NCBI RefSeq assembly: GCF_010730575.1
Contig: NZ_AP022614.1
Coordinates: 5,766,001 to 5,830,000, forward strand
Origin: Mycobacterium parmense
GTDB lineage: Bacteria > Actinomycetota > Actinomycetes > Mycobacteriales > Mycobacteriaceae
DNA length: 64,000 bases
Direction: 5' to 3'
The notes under the pieces are model-generated. The model was not told where the DNA came from. It worked only from the letters and a program-made list of their open reading frames with translations, and made no database searches. Position 1 is the stretch's first letter. Each line of letters opens with the position of its first letter. This document shows positions 53,935-62,581 of this stretch, in pieces. Both the position numbers and the translations under genes were made by a program.

Positions 53935-55419
53935 TCAGACCCCCAGTTCCTGGTCGATCTGCGGCCAGTATTGGAAGCCGTCCGGGGTCAGCAGCACCCA
54001 GTCGTGGATTCCGCCGTTGCCCAGGACGAAGCTCATCGGAGCACCTGCGAGCGCGGCTTCCTGCTGCAGGACGAGCACGTCGGGGGCGACCGAGTCGAGG
54101 TTGCCCGCGTAGATGGTCGTCGTCGGGAGTCCCTGCAGTGACCCGTACAGCGGGCTGACCAGATAGTTGTCCTCGGGGAGGCTGCCCGCCCAGATCTTGC
54201 CGATCTGTTGCGCCCCGGTGCCCAGCGGGGGGAGCAGCGGGTCCTGGACGAACCCGATGTTGGGATTGGTCAGCCCGAGATCCAGCCAGGGCGACAGCAG
54301 CACCATCGACGATTCGACGGGGTTGCCGTTGGCCACCAGGTATTCAGTCGCCGCCAGCGCAAGGGTGCCGCCGGCGGAGTCACCGAGCACGCTGACATGG
54401 GAGGCCCCGTGCGCGGCGATCTGCGCGGAGATAAGACCGGCCATTGCGGGAACCACCGTGCCGGCGGTGCCCCCTTGCTGCATCAGCGGATAGATCGGCA
54501 CCTCGATGGTGGCACCGGTCTGGTAGGCCATCACCGTGTAGTCGAGCCAGTGAAAGAGAGTGGGCGGCAGGATGAAGGCGCCGCCGTGAATAGCCACGAC
54601 ATAATTGCCGGACGGATGAGCCGGGGTGATCTGCACAACGCTCATCCTGTCAAAGGTGCTGTGCTGCACGGTTTCTCCCAGCAGCAACGGCAACAGCCTC
54701 GGCGGTGAGTTGCCCAGGATCAGCGACAGTGGCGGGGTGTTGGCGGCAACCAGCGCCAGAAATGGGGAATTCGGCATCCCCCACTGGTTGTAGATGCCGC
54801 TGAAATCCAGGAAATCCTTCACCGGCCACAACGCGGAGATCTCGAGCCTGGTTGCCAGAGAAGGACTTCCGGTGAATGTCCCCGGCTGCGCGGCCGGGAA
54901 CGGCGAATCGGCCGGCACCCCGAAGATTCCAGCGACAACCGCGTCCCTAGTCTCGGTGAAGCCGGTGGCCAGCGTCGTGGGAATCTGTTGGATCTGCTGT
55001 CCGACGGCGGCAAGACCGCCCCCGACGGAGCCGGGGCCGATCGGTGCGCGGCCGGTCAGCGCCCGAAGGGGCGCGCTGATCACAGCGAACACGTCCTGTT
55101 CGAGGGTTTGAGCCGGACTGGCCGCCACCGCCAGCGCGTTGGCGGCCTCGGCGTCGGCGTACGAGCCCACACTCGCGGTCAACGCCTGCACGAACTGGGA
55201 ATGAAAGGCCGACGCCTGCGTACCGAGTGCCTGGAAGTCCTGACCCCGGGCACTGAGCAGCGCCGTGATGGCCGCCGACACCTCGTCCTCGGCCGGGGCC
55301 AGGATTCCCGTCGTCGAGGCCGCCGCCGCGGCATGAGCCGCGCTGACGCTCGAGCCGATGGCAGCCAATTCCGCTGCAGCCGAAGTCAATATGTCCGGGA
55401 AAGCGATCAGATACGACAT
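53935..55419 (-). CDS. PE-domain protein with C-terminal HSL-type lipase/esterase domain
   Basis: The 494-residue protein starts with a PE domain of about 100 residues (MSYLIAFPDILTSAAAELAAIG, then ASTTGILAPAEDEVSAAITALL) and the Y-A-D-A-E secretion motif of type VII (ESX-5) substrates. A linker follows, then an alpha/beta-hydrolase from about residue 270: oxyanion motif H-G-G-A-F, nucleophile Ser348 in GDSAGG, Asp442 in NLDSV and His472 in GIHDW. This is the hormone-sensitive-lipase type found in LipY. It probably hydrolyses lipids outside the cell after the PE part is processed. Start ATG 55419, not the further upstream one, gives the canonical PE N-terminus. Confidence 0.88.
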   Translation of the reverse strand: MSYLIAFPDILTSAAAELAAIGSSVSAAHAAAAASTTGILAPAEDEVSAAITALLSARGQDFQALGTQASAFHSQFVQALTASVGSYADAEAANALAVAASPAQTLEQDVFAVISAPLRALTGRAPIGPGSVGGGLAAVGQQIQQIPTTLATGFTETRDAVVAGIFGVPADSPFPAAQPGTFTGSPSLATRLEISALWPVKDFLDFSGIYNQWGMPNSPFLALVAANTPPLSLILGNSPPRLLPLLLGETVQHSTFDRMSVVQITPAHPSGNYVVAIHGGAFILPPTLFHWLDYTVMAYQTGATIEVPIYPLMQQGGTAGTVVPAMAGLISAQIAAHGASHVSVLGDSAGGTLALAATEYLVANGNPVESSMVLLSPWLDLGLTNPNIGFVQDPLLPPLGTGAQQIGKIWAGSLPEDNYLVSPLYGSLQGLPTTTIYAGNLDSVAPDVLVLQQEAALAGAPMSFVLGNGGIHDWVLLTPDGFQYWPQIDQELGV

Positions 55420-55618
55420 GTTCAACCACCTACGGGCAGCGCGCGCCGGTGTCACCAGTCCGGCGTTTCTCACCCCTGAGAGCGATACGACTTGAATGTC
55501 TATGCGCCGTGTAGGCCGGCATAGAGTAACGGACTACTCGAATCGTCAATGCTGCCCGGCAAGACGCGCTCTATGCTGTTGACCGGGACCTCGGGGGCCG
55601 CAACCCGCGGAGGGTCGG

Positions 55619-58600
55619 ATGGCCACAGTGCCGGCGTGCCGTACGTGTGGTACCCAGCCGCGCCGGGGTGCACGGTTCTGCGATGGCTGCGGCGCATCGG
55701 TCGCAGAATTGGACACCCTTGCGGAGTACAAACAGGTGACCGTGCTGTTCGCCGATGTGGTGCGTTCGATGGACATCGCCGCGGCCGTCGGGGCGGAGCG
55801 CCTGCGCGAGATAATGGCCGGCTTGGTCGACCGTGCGTCGGCGGTGGTGCACCGGTACGGCGGGACGGTAGACAAATTCACCGGCGACGGGATCATGGCG
55901 GTTTTCGGTGCGCCGGCGGCGCTGGAGGACCACGCCGTTCGCGCGTGCCTGGCGGCGCTCGGGGTTCAGGAGGAGACCGCGAGGCTGGCCGTCGAGGTCG
56001 CGGAGCACGACGGTATCGACTTGCGGCTGCGCGTGGGCCTGAACTCCGGCCAGGTGATCACCGGCGAAATCGGTTCGGGGGCCTTGGGTTACACGGCGAT
56101 CGGCGAGCAGGTCGGAATGGCTCAGCGAATGGAGTCGGTGGCTGCGCCCGGTGTGGTCATGCTCAGCGCGTCGACGGCGCGGCTGGTCGATGGCGCCGCC
56201 ACCCTGGGTGAGCCGGAGCTGGTCCACATCAAGGGCGCGGACCGGCCCGTCACGGCTCGCCGGCTATTGGATGTGCGCGACGGGCGTAGTGCCACAGGGC
56301 GCGGTGAGTCGAGCCTGGTCGGACGGCACTGGGAGACCGCCATCGTCGAAGGCTTGCTGAGCCGCGCCATCGGCGGTCATGGCGGCGTGGTCGGCGTGGT
56401 GGGCCTACCGGGTATCGGGAAGAGCCGAATGGTGCGCGAGGCTGCCGCGGCAGCCCGAAGCCACGACGTAGCGGTGTTCACCACTTTCTGCGAATCGCAC
56501 GCCACGGACGTGCCCTTTCGCGTCGTGGCACGGCTGCTGCGCGCGGTCACGGGAGTCGAAGGCCTTGGCGCGCAAGCGGCCCGCGCCCAGGTTCGCGCCA
56601 GGGTGCGCGATGCAGATCACGAGGACTTGGCGCTTTTCGACGACCTGCTGGGCATCGCCGATCCCGCTGTACAGCTGCCCAGAATCGACCCGGACGCGCG
56701 GCGGAGGCGACTGACCGCCCTGGTCAACGGGGCATCGCTGGCCCGTCAGGCCCCGACGGTCTACGTCATCGAAGACGCCCACTGGATCGACGAGGTCAGC
56801 GAGTCGATGCTGACAGAGTTTCTCGCCGTGATCGCACAGACGCCGTCGCTGGTGTTGGTGACCTACCGGCCCGAATATCGGGGGGCGTTGACCCGGGTTG
56901 CGGGGGCACACACCATTGCCCTTGAGCCGCTGAGTGATTCCGAAACAACGGCGCTGGTATGCGAGCTGCTCGGCGACGATCGCTCCGTTGGCGAGCTGGC
57001 CCGCAAGGTCAGCGAACGCGCTGCCGGCAACCCGTTCTTCGCCGAGGAGATGGTGCGTGAACTGGCCGAGCGGGGGGTGCTGTGCGGGAAGCCCGGCGCG
57101 TACCTGTCGAACGCCGATGTCGCAGATGTGGGTGTGCCCGCCACGCTGCAGGCGACCATCGCCGCGCGCATCGACCGGCTCGACCCGCAGGCCAAACGCA
57201 CCCTGTGTGCGGCGGCGGTGGTCGGCTCGCGCTTCAGCGGGGAGCTGTTGAGGGAGTTGGGGGCCGGTACGGCTGTCGCCGACTTGCTGGCGGCGCAGCT
57301 CATCGATCACGTCAGCCTCGCCGGGCAACCGGTGTACGCGTTCCACCATCCGCTGATTCGCACGGTGGCCTACGAATCACAGCTGAAATCGGATCGCGCG
57401 GAACTGCACCGGCGACTAGCCGCCGCGATCGAAGCCCGCGATCCGGAATCGGCCGATCAGAACGCCGCGATGATTGCCGAACACCGGGAGGCCGCTGGTG
57501 ATCTCGACGTCGCCTACGGCTGGCATATGCGCGCCGCGACCTGGGCGACACACCGCGACATCGGCGCGGCGCGGATGAGTTGGGAGCGCGCCCTCAACAT
57601 CGCCGACGGGTTGCCCGCCGCGGACCCGAATCGAACCGCCATGCGCATAGCGCCACGAACGATGTTGTGCGGCACAGCCTTTAGAGTACACATGGACGTC
57701 GCCGGCAATCGATTCGAAGAGCTGCGGCAGTTGTGCAGCGCCGCCGGAGACAAGGCTTCACTGGCCATCGGCATGGCGGGGCTGGTGATCGACCACGCAT
57801 ACCATGCCCGGATGGGCGAGGCGTCGCACCTGGCAACGGAGGCCATGGCGCTCATCGAGTCGCTCGCTGATCCGACCCTGACCGTGGGGCTGTCCTTCGC
57901 GCCCATCTATGCCAAGATCCAGTGCACCGAGGGCAACGATGGATTGCGTTGGTCTCAGGCGGTCATCGACCTGGCTGACGGTGATCCGTTCAAAGGCAAC
58001 TTCCTGTTGGGGTCGCCGCTGGCGCTGGCCTTCACTTCCCGGGGCATTTCCCGGTATCTGCTCGGTCGCCCCGGATGGCGCGACGACCTGGAGCGCGGCG
58101 TTGCCATGGCGCGCCGCACCGACCCCATGTCCTACGCCCAGGTCGTCGCCTACGTCTACGCGGGGATACCGCTGTGCGTGCTGAAGCCCGACGACCATGC
58201 GCTGCGCGAAATCGAGGATGCGTTGCGCGTCGCCGAACGGTCCAGTGACGACATCGCGCTGAACCTAGCCCAGCTGGTGCTGGGATGTGCTCTGGCACAA
58301 CGCCGCACGGAAGCGGAGCGCGCGCGCGGACACGACCTTCTCGCGGGGCTCGGCGAAGCCTTCGAGGGCGGCGAACACCTGCTGGCCGATCTGCCCCTCG
58401 TTCACGTCTACGTGGCGCGCGACAAGGCGCGACGTGGGGACCGCGACCGGGCGGTCGCGCTTCTGCGCGCCGCGACCGACCAACTGGTCGGCGACGAACG
58501 GCTGCTGGTCTGGGGATTGCCGGCGACGGGTGCTCTGGTCGAGACACTGCTCGATCGTGGAGGTACAGGTGACGTGGACGAAGCCCGGGCCGCAGTCGCG

Positions 58601-58789
58601 CGGCTAGCCGCCGCGCCGGCCGACGAGGGGTTGGTGATGCGCGAGATCTGGCTGTGGCGGTTGCGGGCTCTGCTGGCCCGGGCTCAGGGCGATGACGCGG
58701 CGTACGCCCGCTGCCGCAACCGCTACCGCACGATGGCCGAAGCGCTGGCCTTCGAGGGGCACATGGCGTGGGCCGAGGCAATGCCGTGA
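55619..58789 (+). CDS. Zinc-ribbon/class III nucleotide cyclase/ATPase multidomain regulator
   Basis: The 1056-residue protein has an N-terminal zinc ribbon (Cys 7, 10, 21, 24), a class III cyclase homology domain (about 38-200; metal Asp residues in FADVV and TGDGIM, Lys in VDKFTGDG), then a STAND/AAA-type ATPase (Walker A GLPGIGKSR, Walker B TVYVIEDAHWID), and a long TPR-like helical C-terminus. The cyclase transition-state Asn of the consensus GxxVNxAxR is Gly in GEQVGMAQR. Mycobacteria have several such proteins; most other known members end in a LuxR domain, missing here. The start is 200 bases from the divergent PE-lipase start. Cyclase activity is uncertain. Confidence 0.87.
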   Translation: MATVPACRTCGTQPRRGARFCDGCGASVAELDTLAEYKQVTVLFADVVRSMDIAAAVGAERLREIMAGLVDRASAVVHRYGGTVDKFTGDGIMAVFGAPAALEDHAVRACLAALGVQEETARLAVEVAEHDGIDLRLRVGLNSGQVITGEIGSGALGYTAIGEQVGMAQRMESVAAPGVVMLSASTARLVDGAATLGEPELVHIKGADRPVTARRLLDVRDGRSATGRGESSLVGRHWETAIVEGLLSRAIGGHGGVVGVVGLPGIGKSRMVREAAAAARSHDVAVFTTFCESHATDVPFRVVARLLRAVTGVEGLGAQAARAQVRARVRDADHEDLALFDDLLGIADPAVQLPRIDPDARRRRLTALVNGASLARQAPTVYVIEDAHWIDEVSESMLTEFLAVIAQTPSLVLVTYRPEYRGALTRVAGAHTIALEPLSDSETTALVCELLGDDRSVGELARKVSERAAGNPFFAEEMVRELAERGVLCGKPGAYLSNADVADVGVPATLQATIAARIDRLDPQAKRTLCAAAVVGSRFSGELLRELGAGTAVADLLAAQLIDHVSLAGQPVYAFHHPLIRTVAYESQLKSDRAELHRRLAAAIEARDPESADQNAAMIAEHREAAGDLDVAYGWHMRAATWATHRDIGAARMSWERALNIADGLPAADPNRTAMRIAPRTMLCGTAFRVHMDVAGNRFEELRQLCSAAGDKASLAIGMAGLVIDHAYHARMGEASHLATEAMALIESLADPTLTVGLSFAPIYAKIQCTEGNDGLRWSQAVIDLADGDPFKGNFLLGSPLALAFTSRGISRYLLGRPGWRDDLERGVAMARRTDPMSYAQVVAYVYAGIPLCVLKPDDHALREIEDALRVAERSSDDIALNLAQLVLGCALAQRRTEAERARGHDLLAGLGEAFEGGEHLLADLPLVHVYVARDKARRGDRDRAVALLRAATDQLVGDERLLVWGLPATGALVETLLDRGGTGDVDEARAAVARLAAAPADEGLVMREIWLWRLRALLARAQGDDAAYARCRNRYRTMAEALAFEGHMAWAEAMP

Positions 58790-58915
58790 CGACTCCGTCT
58801 GGGCCGGGCGTTCGAGACGACCCTCCCGCGGGTACTGATGTCGGGGGATGCGGGGCCCGAGGCCGCACGACGGGCACCGCCGGGTACGCAATCGCGCCAG
58901 TGACGGAGGGAACTG

Positions 58916-60031
58916 ATGGCCGACCACCACGAATCCACCCGTGCCCTGTTACAAGAGCTGTTGTGGACTTACGGTCCGTGCGGCCAGGAGGAGGCGGTAC
59001 GCGCCGTATGCGCCCGCGAACTGCAGCCCGTCGTCGACGACATGTGGACCGACGACGCCGGGAACCTGATCGGCTATTTCGCCGCGGACGGCTCCTCGGC
59101 GAACATCGCCGAGCGGCGTCATCGCCATGGCTCTGCCGCCGCGACCGAGCCCGGGAGCGCCACGCGGGTCCTGGCGCACATGGACGAACTGTCCATGCTG
59201 GTCAAGCGCGTGGAACCCGATGGAACGCTTCACCTGACGCAGCTGGGCACCATGTACCCGGGAAATTTCGGGCTCGGCCCGGTGGCTGTGCTCGGTGACC
59301 ACGACACGCTCACGGCGGTCCTGACGCTGGGCTCCGAACACACCACCAAGGAGAGCCCGCGCATCTGGGAGACCAAGCCCGACCGGGGCGACCGCTCACT
59401 CGATTGGCACCACGTCTACGTTTTCACGGGCCTGACCTGCGAGCAGCTCGCCGCCGCGGGTGTGCACGCCGGCACCCGGGTATGCGTCGAGCGCAGCAAG
59501 AGGACCCTGGTCGACGCCGGCAACTATGTGGGCTCCTACTTTCTCGACGACCGGGCCGCGGTGACGGCGCTGCTGCGCGCGGCGCGCCTGCTGCGCGAGC
59601 GCGAACAACGACCCGCCCGCGACGTCTATTTCGTGTTCACCACCAACGAGGAGATCGGCGGGGTGGGTGGCTCGTACGCCAGCCGCACGCTGCCCGGCAC
59701 GCTCACCCTCGCCCTGGAGGTCGGACCTACCGAGCGCGAGTACGGAACCACCGTCGCCGGAGGCCCCATCGTCGGTTACAGCGACGCCTTGTGCGTCTAC
59801 GACAAGGACGTCGCCGACCGGCTGATGAAGATCGCGACCGACCGCGGGCACAAGCCGCAGCCCGCCGCCCTCGGCGCCTTCATGTCCGACGCTTCGCACG
59901 CCAAAGCCAATGGGCTCACCCCGCGGGCGGGATTGTTGTGCCTGCCCACGCTGAGTACGCACGGTTTCGAGGTGATGGCGCGAAGCGCGGTCGACGACAT
60001 GGCGGCGATCGTCGTCGACTTTCTCCTCTAG
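58916..60031 (+). CDS. M42-family metallo-aminopeptidase
   Basis: The 371-residue protein has the M42 ligand set: His and Asp of VLAHMDELS, Asp of YFLDDRAAV, the Glu pair of FVFTTNEEIGG, the bridging Glu of LALEVGPTE and His of STHGFEVM. Such enzymes are tetrahedral dodecameric aminopeptidases with two metals. Between GNLIGYFAADG and the AHMDE motif lies about 25 residues of Arg/His/Ala-rich sequence (59095-59165) not usual in the family. ATG 58916 has a GGAGGG site. It follows the cyclase gene by 126 bases. Confidence 0.88.
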   Translation: MADHHESTRALLQELLWTYGPCGQEEAVRAVCARELQPVVDDMWTDDAGNLIGYFAADGSSANIAERRHRHGSAAATEPGSATRVLAHMDELSMLVKRVEPDGTLHLTQLGTMYPGNFGLGPVAVLGDHDTLTAVLTLGSEHTTKESPRIWETKPDRGDRSLDWHHVYVFTGLTCEQLAAAGVHAGTRVCVERSKRTLVDAGNYVGSYFLDDRAAVTALLRAARLLREREQRPARDVYFVFTTNEEIGGVGGSYASRTLPGTLTLALEVGPTEREYGTTVAGGPIVGYSDALCVYDKDVADRLMKIATDRGHKPQPAALGAFMSDASHAKANGLTPRAGLLCLPTLSTHGFEVMARSAVDDMAAIVVDFLL

Positions 60032-60047
60032 CCGCGCCTGGCCGCAC

Positions 60048-60788
60048 TCAGCCCGGCTTTCGGGCGGCGACGAACTGTAACGCGCGCTGGGTCTGCTGCT
60101 CGATCTCGACCAGCCCTGCCGACGCAAAACAGTCGACGAACGCGTCTCGGTCGAACATGGTGAGCCCGATCAGCCTGGCGCCGGCATTCAGCGCGAACCG
60201 GATGGGCAACACCTCGGGTGCGTAACTGGTGAGGACCGCTATCGCGCCCCCGGGCGCGAGCACCCGCACCATCTCCCGCACGACTCGAAACGGCTCCGGC
60301 ATCAGGTAGAGCGCGCCGAAACAGCAGACGGCGTCGAAGGTGCCCTCGGCGAACGGCAGGCTGCGGGCATCGCCGCGCACGTAACTCGTGCGGGCCGTGC
60401 TGTTGTCCAGCACGGCCCGGCCCAGCATCGGCTCGGAGATGTCGAAACCCACGGCCACGCCGCCGTCGGCGAGTTGTTCGGCGAGAGATCCGGTGAAATT
60501 ACCGGGGCCACAGGCGACATCGAGCAGCAGGCGAGCGGTGGACAGCCGCAGGGCCGACGCCGCGCGCCGCTGTTCGGCGCGCGCGGTGATGCCGCTTGCC
60601 ATGTAAAAGGAGGTGGGGCGCCACAGCCGCTCGTAGACGGTCGCCACCAACGGGCTGTTCATGGCGCGTTGAGCAAACGTCGGGGCAGGAGCGGTCGTCG
60701 ACTCGCCCAGCACGTCGAGGAAACCGTTGCGCAGCCCGGCGGGCGTCGTGAGGAGGCCGCGGGTCAGCTCGACCGGATCCTGGCTCAT
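60048..60788 (-). CDS. Class I SAM-dependent methyltransferase
   Basis: The 246-residue enzyme has motif I LLDVACGPGNFT near residue 85, AVGFDISEPM (acidic end of the second strand), YVRGDARSLPFAEGTFDAVCCFGALYLM and ALAPGGAIAVL-type post-motif III. It belongs to the UbiE/arsenite-methyltransferase-like group. The acceptor is unknown. It is convergent with the M42 gene (16-base gap). Confidence 0.9.
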   Translation of the reverse strand: MSQDPVELTRGLLTTPAGLRNGFLDVLGESTTAPAPTFAQRAMNSPLVATVYERLWRPTSFYMASGITARAEQRRAASALRLSTARLLLDVACGPGNFTGSLAEQLADGGVAVGFDISEPMLGRAVLDNSTARTSYVRGDARSLPFAEGTFDAVCCFGALYLMPEPFRVVREMVRVLAPGGAIAVLTSYAPEVLPIRFALNAGARLIGLTMFDRDAFVDCFASAGLVEIEQQTQRALQFVAARKPG

Positions 60789-60972
60789 TCGCCTCGCTTT
60801 CGTCGGGGCGGGTCGCGCGAGTGGCGAGCGTTCTCCCGCGGATCGCGCCGGCGACCCGCTGCCAGGCTAGTGGGCCGCAACGGCGCCCTCGGGCCATGCG
60901 GCGGCATCGGCGCAGATGAGAGGCTGTTCGCAGACCGATAGTCTGCTATTGCCTTTACATTTCGACATTTAG

Positions 60973-60999
60973 TATGTATCGTGCCAGGAAAGATACATA
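60973..60999. promoter_or_regulatory. 8-bp perfect inverted repeat in an AT-rich patch
   Basis: TATGTATC at 60973-60980 and GATACATA at 60992-60999 flank an 11-base spacer. The patch is the most AT-rich in the region and lies 185 bases upstream of the methyltransferase start (minus) and about 410 before the phosphotransferase-like gene. It looks like a regulator site; no cognate regulator is adjacent. Confidence 0.45.
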
Positions 61000-61166
61000 A
61001 CCGGTATGGCAAGTCCGAACGGTCGCAGGCGTCGCCGCGGCCCCGGTTTCCGGGTCGGCGGGATAGGAGCAGCATGGGGCCCTAGGCGGACGGTGGGTTA
61101 CCACGCTGAGCTATCAAATGGATCGCATCTGCGGATGTCACGCCGTGCGAGCGCGCCGCGGCCCGC

Positions 61167-61186
61167 GGCCGGCCTCCAGGCCGGCC
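61167..61186. repeat. 20-bp GC palindrome
   Basis: GGCCGGCCT and AGGCCGGCC are a perfect 9-bp inverted repeat with two bases between. It could form a hairpin or be a protein site; there is no T-run to mark a terminator. Confidence 0.4.
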
Positions 61187-61409
61187 GAGGTTTGGGCCAT
61201 CGCGCTTCCTGGGGCGTCCCGCTCAGGCGCGAAATTCGCAGCACCCTAGGGATTGGCAAAAACATGACCGGCTTCTCGCCCTCACGCCCGACCGACGTGC
61301 GCTACCGCATGTCGCCGCTCGGGCCGGCGGCTCTGGAGAGCTCAACTCATCGTGGACACGGGGGCGCCCAGGATCGACCCAACCGTGCCTCGTCGCGGAC
61401 GGGTCGCCG

Positions 61410-62480
61410 ATGAGCGACAGGCAGATGTGGTCGACAACGCCGTTCTCGTCGGACCGGCCGACCGGTGGCTACTACCTCCCGATCGGGCTCGTCGACATGG
61501 AGCTCAGCACGCCGCCGGTGGAGCTCGCCGACGACACCACGGTGTTTCTGCTCGCCCCCGAACAGGAAGCGCCGGCGGCGGTGCTGAAGGTGGCCCGCGG
61601 CCTGCTGGGAGCCGCAGAGCTGCGCACCCAGCGCCGTGTGCTGTCCGAGCTCGCGATCCACCAGGGGCTCGACACAACATGGCGTGAACTGCTGCCGCGA
61701 GTCCTGGCCTTCGACGAGCGCACGAACGCGACGCTGTCCGTCGAGTCCTTTCGGCCCGGCATCGACATGGCCGAGGTGCTGGCAATGCGCCCGGATCGCG
61801 TCGAGGAACTGACCGTCGCGGCCCTGAGAGCGATCGCGCCGCTGCACCGGCAGACCACGACATTCCTCGGCGTCAACAACGCATGCATGTTGCGGCGCTG
61901 GCTGGCCGAACCTTTGGCGGGGCTGAGCGACATGTGCGGCCGGCTGGATCCCGGCAGGAGACCGACCGTCGAGAGGCTGTCGTCGATGTTGCGTCGCGAC
62001 CTCCGCGGCTGGCGCGTGCCGGTGAGCTGGACGCACGGCGGCTACACCCCCGGCAACGTCCGGGTGGACGATGCGCAAGGCCGGGTGACGGGCATCGTCG
62101 ACTGGGGCGCGGCGCGCTCGGGGCGTCCGGCGCTGATCGACGAGTACCTCATGACCCTGACGGCGAGTTCTCAGGTGCAGGGCGCCGGGCTGGGAACGGT
62201 GGTCACCGAGCGGTTGCGGGCGGGTGGCCTGCTGGAACGCGAGCGCAACGCCCTGCTCGCCGCCCGCACCCAGACGGACGCGCACTTCGACGATTCCGAC
62301 CTCGGCGAAGAAGGTCGCGTCGACGAACGCATCGCAACCCTGCTGACGTGGCTCCACCACGTCACCGACGTGTGGCGGCTGCGTGCGACCTACCCCAACC
62401 ACCACGACTGGTGGGCCACCAACGTGGCTCCGGTGCTCGACGTCGCCACGACCCTGGACTGGAAGCGCGTCGGGGACTGA
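61410..62480 (+). CDS. Phosphotransferase-fold protein with altered Brenner motif (possible pseudokinase)
   Basis: The 356-residue protein resembles aminoglycoside/choline phosphotransferases: a nucleotide-binding half (APAAVLKVARG), the catalytic region SWTHGGYTPGNV and the metal-binding IVDWGAARSG. Where the family has H-G-D-x4-N, this reads H209-G-G211-x4-N216, so the catalytic Asp is Gly. The DFG-equivalent Asp in VDWG is kept. It may bind ATP without transfer, or use another base. ATG 61410 fits. A GalE-like epimerase with a lost YxxxK follows 101 bases downstream. Confidence 0.82.
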   Translation: MSDRQMWSTTPFSSDRPTGGYYLPIGLVDMELSTPPVELADDTTVFLLAPEQEAPAAVLKVARGLLGAAELRTQRRVLSELAIHQGLDTTWRELLPRVLAFDERTNATLSVESFRPGIDMAEVLAMRPDRVEELTVAALRAIAPLHRQTTTFLGVNNACMLRRWLAEPLAGLSDMCGRLDPGRRPTVERLSSMLRRDLRGWRVPVSWTHGGYTPGNVRVDDAQGRVTGIVDWGAARSGRPALIDEYLMTLTASSQVQGAGLGTVVTERLRAGGLLERERNALLAARTQTDAHFDDSDLGEEGRVDERIATLLTWLHHVTDVWRLRATYPNHHDWWATNVAPVLDVATTLDWKRVGD

Positions 62481-62581
62481 CCATGCGATACACCCAGCCT
62501 GCGCTTGGCATCATCGCCGATTCCTGCGTGAAAACCGTTGCATCCGTGCACTATTCACACTCAAATCGGAGGTAGCCGATA

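Larger units (their letters stand above)
60789..61409. other. 621-base stretch with regulatory repeats and no supported gene
   Basis: Contains a low-GC patch (about 60935-61005) with an 8-bp inverted repeat, then a 20-bp GC palindrome at 61167-61186. A plus-strand frame at 61006-61413 is Arg/Ser/Gly-rich with no recognisable domain and probably does not encode protein, though its ATG lies six bases after the repeat. Confidence 0.5.

Noticed and set aside
61006..61413. Plus-strand open frame of 135 codons just after the inverted repeat
   Set aside because: Arg/Ser/Gly-rich with no domain; overlaps the start of the phosphotransferase-like gene and includes a GC palindrome.
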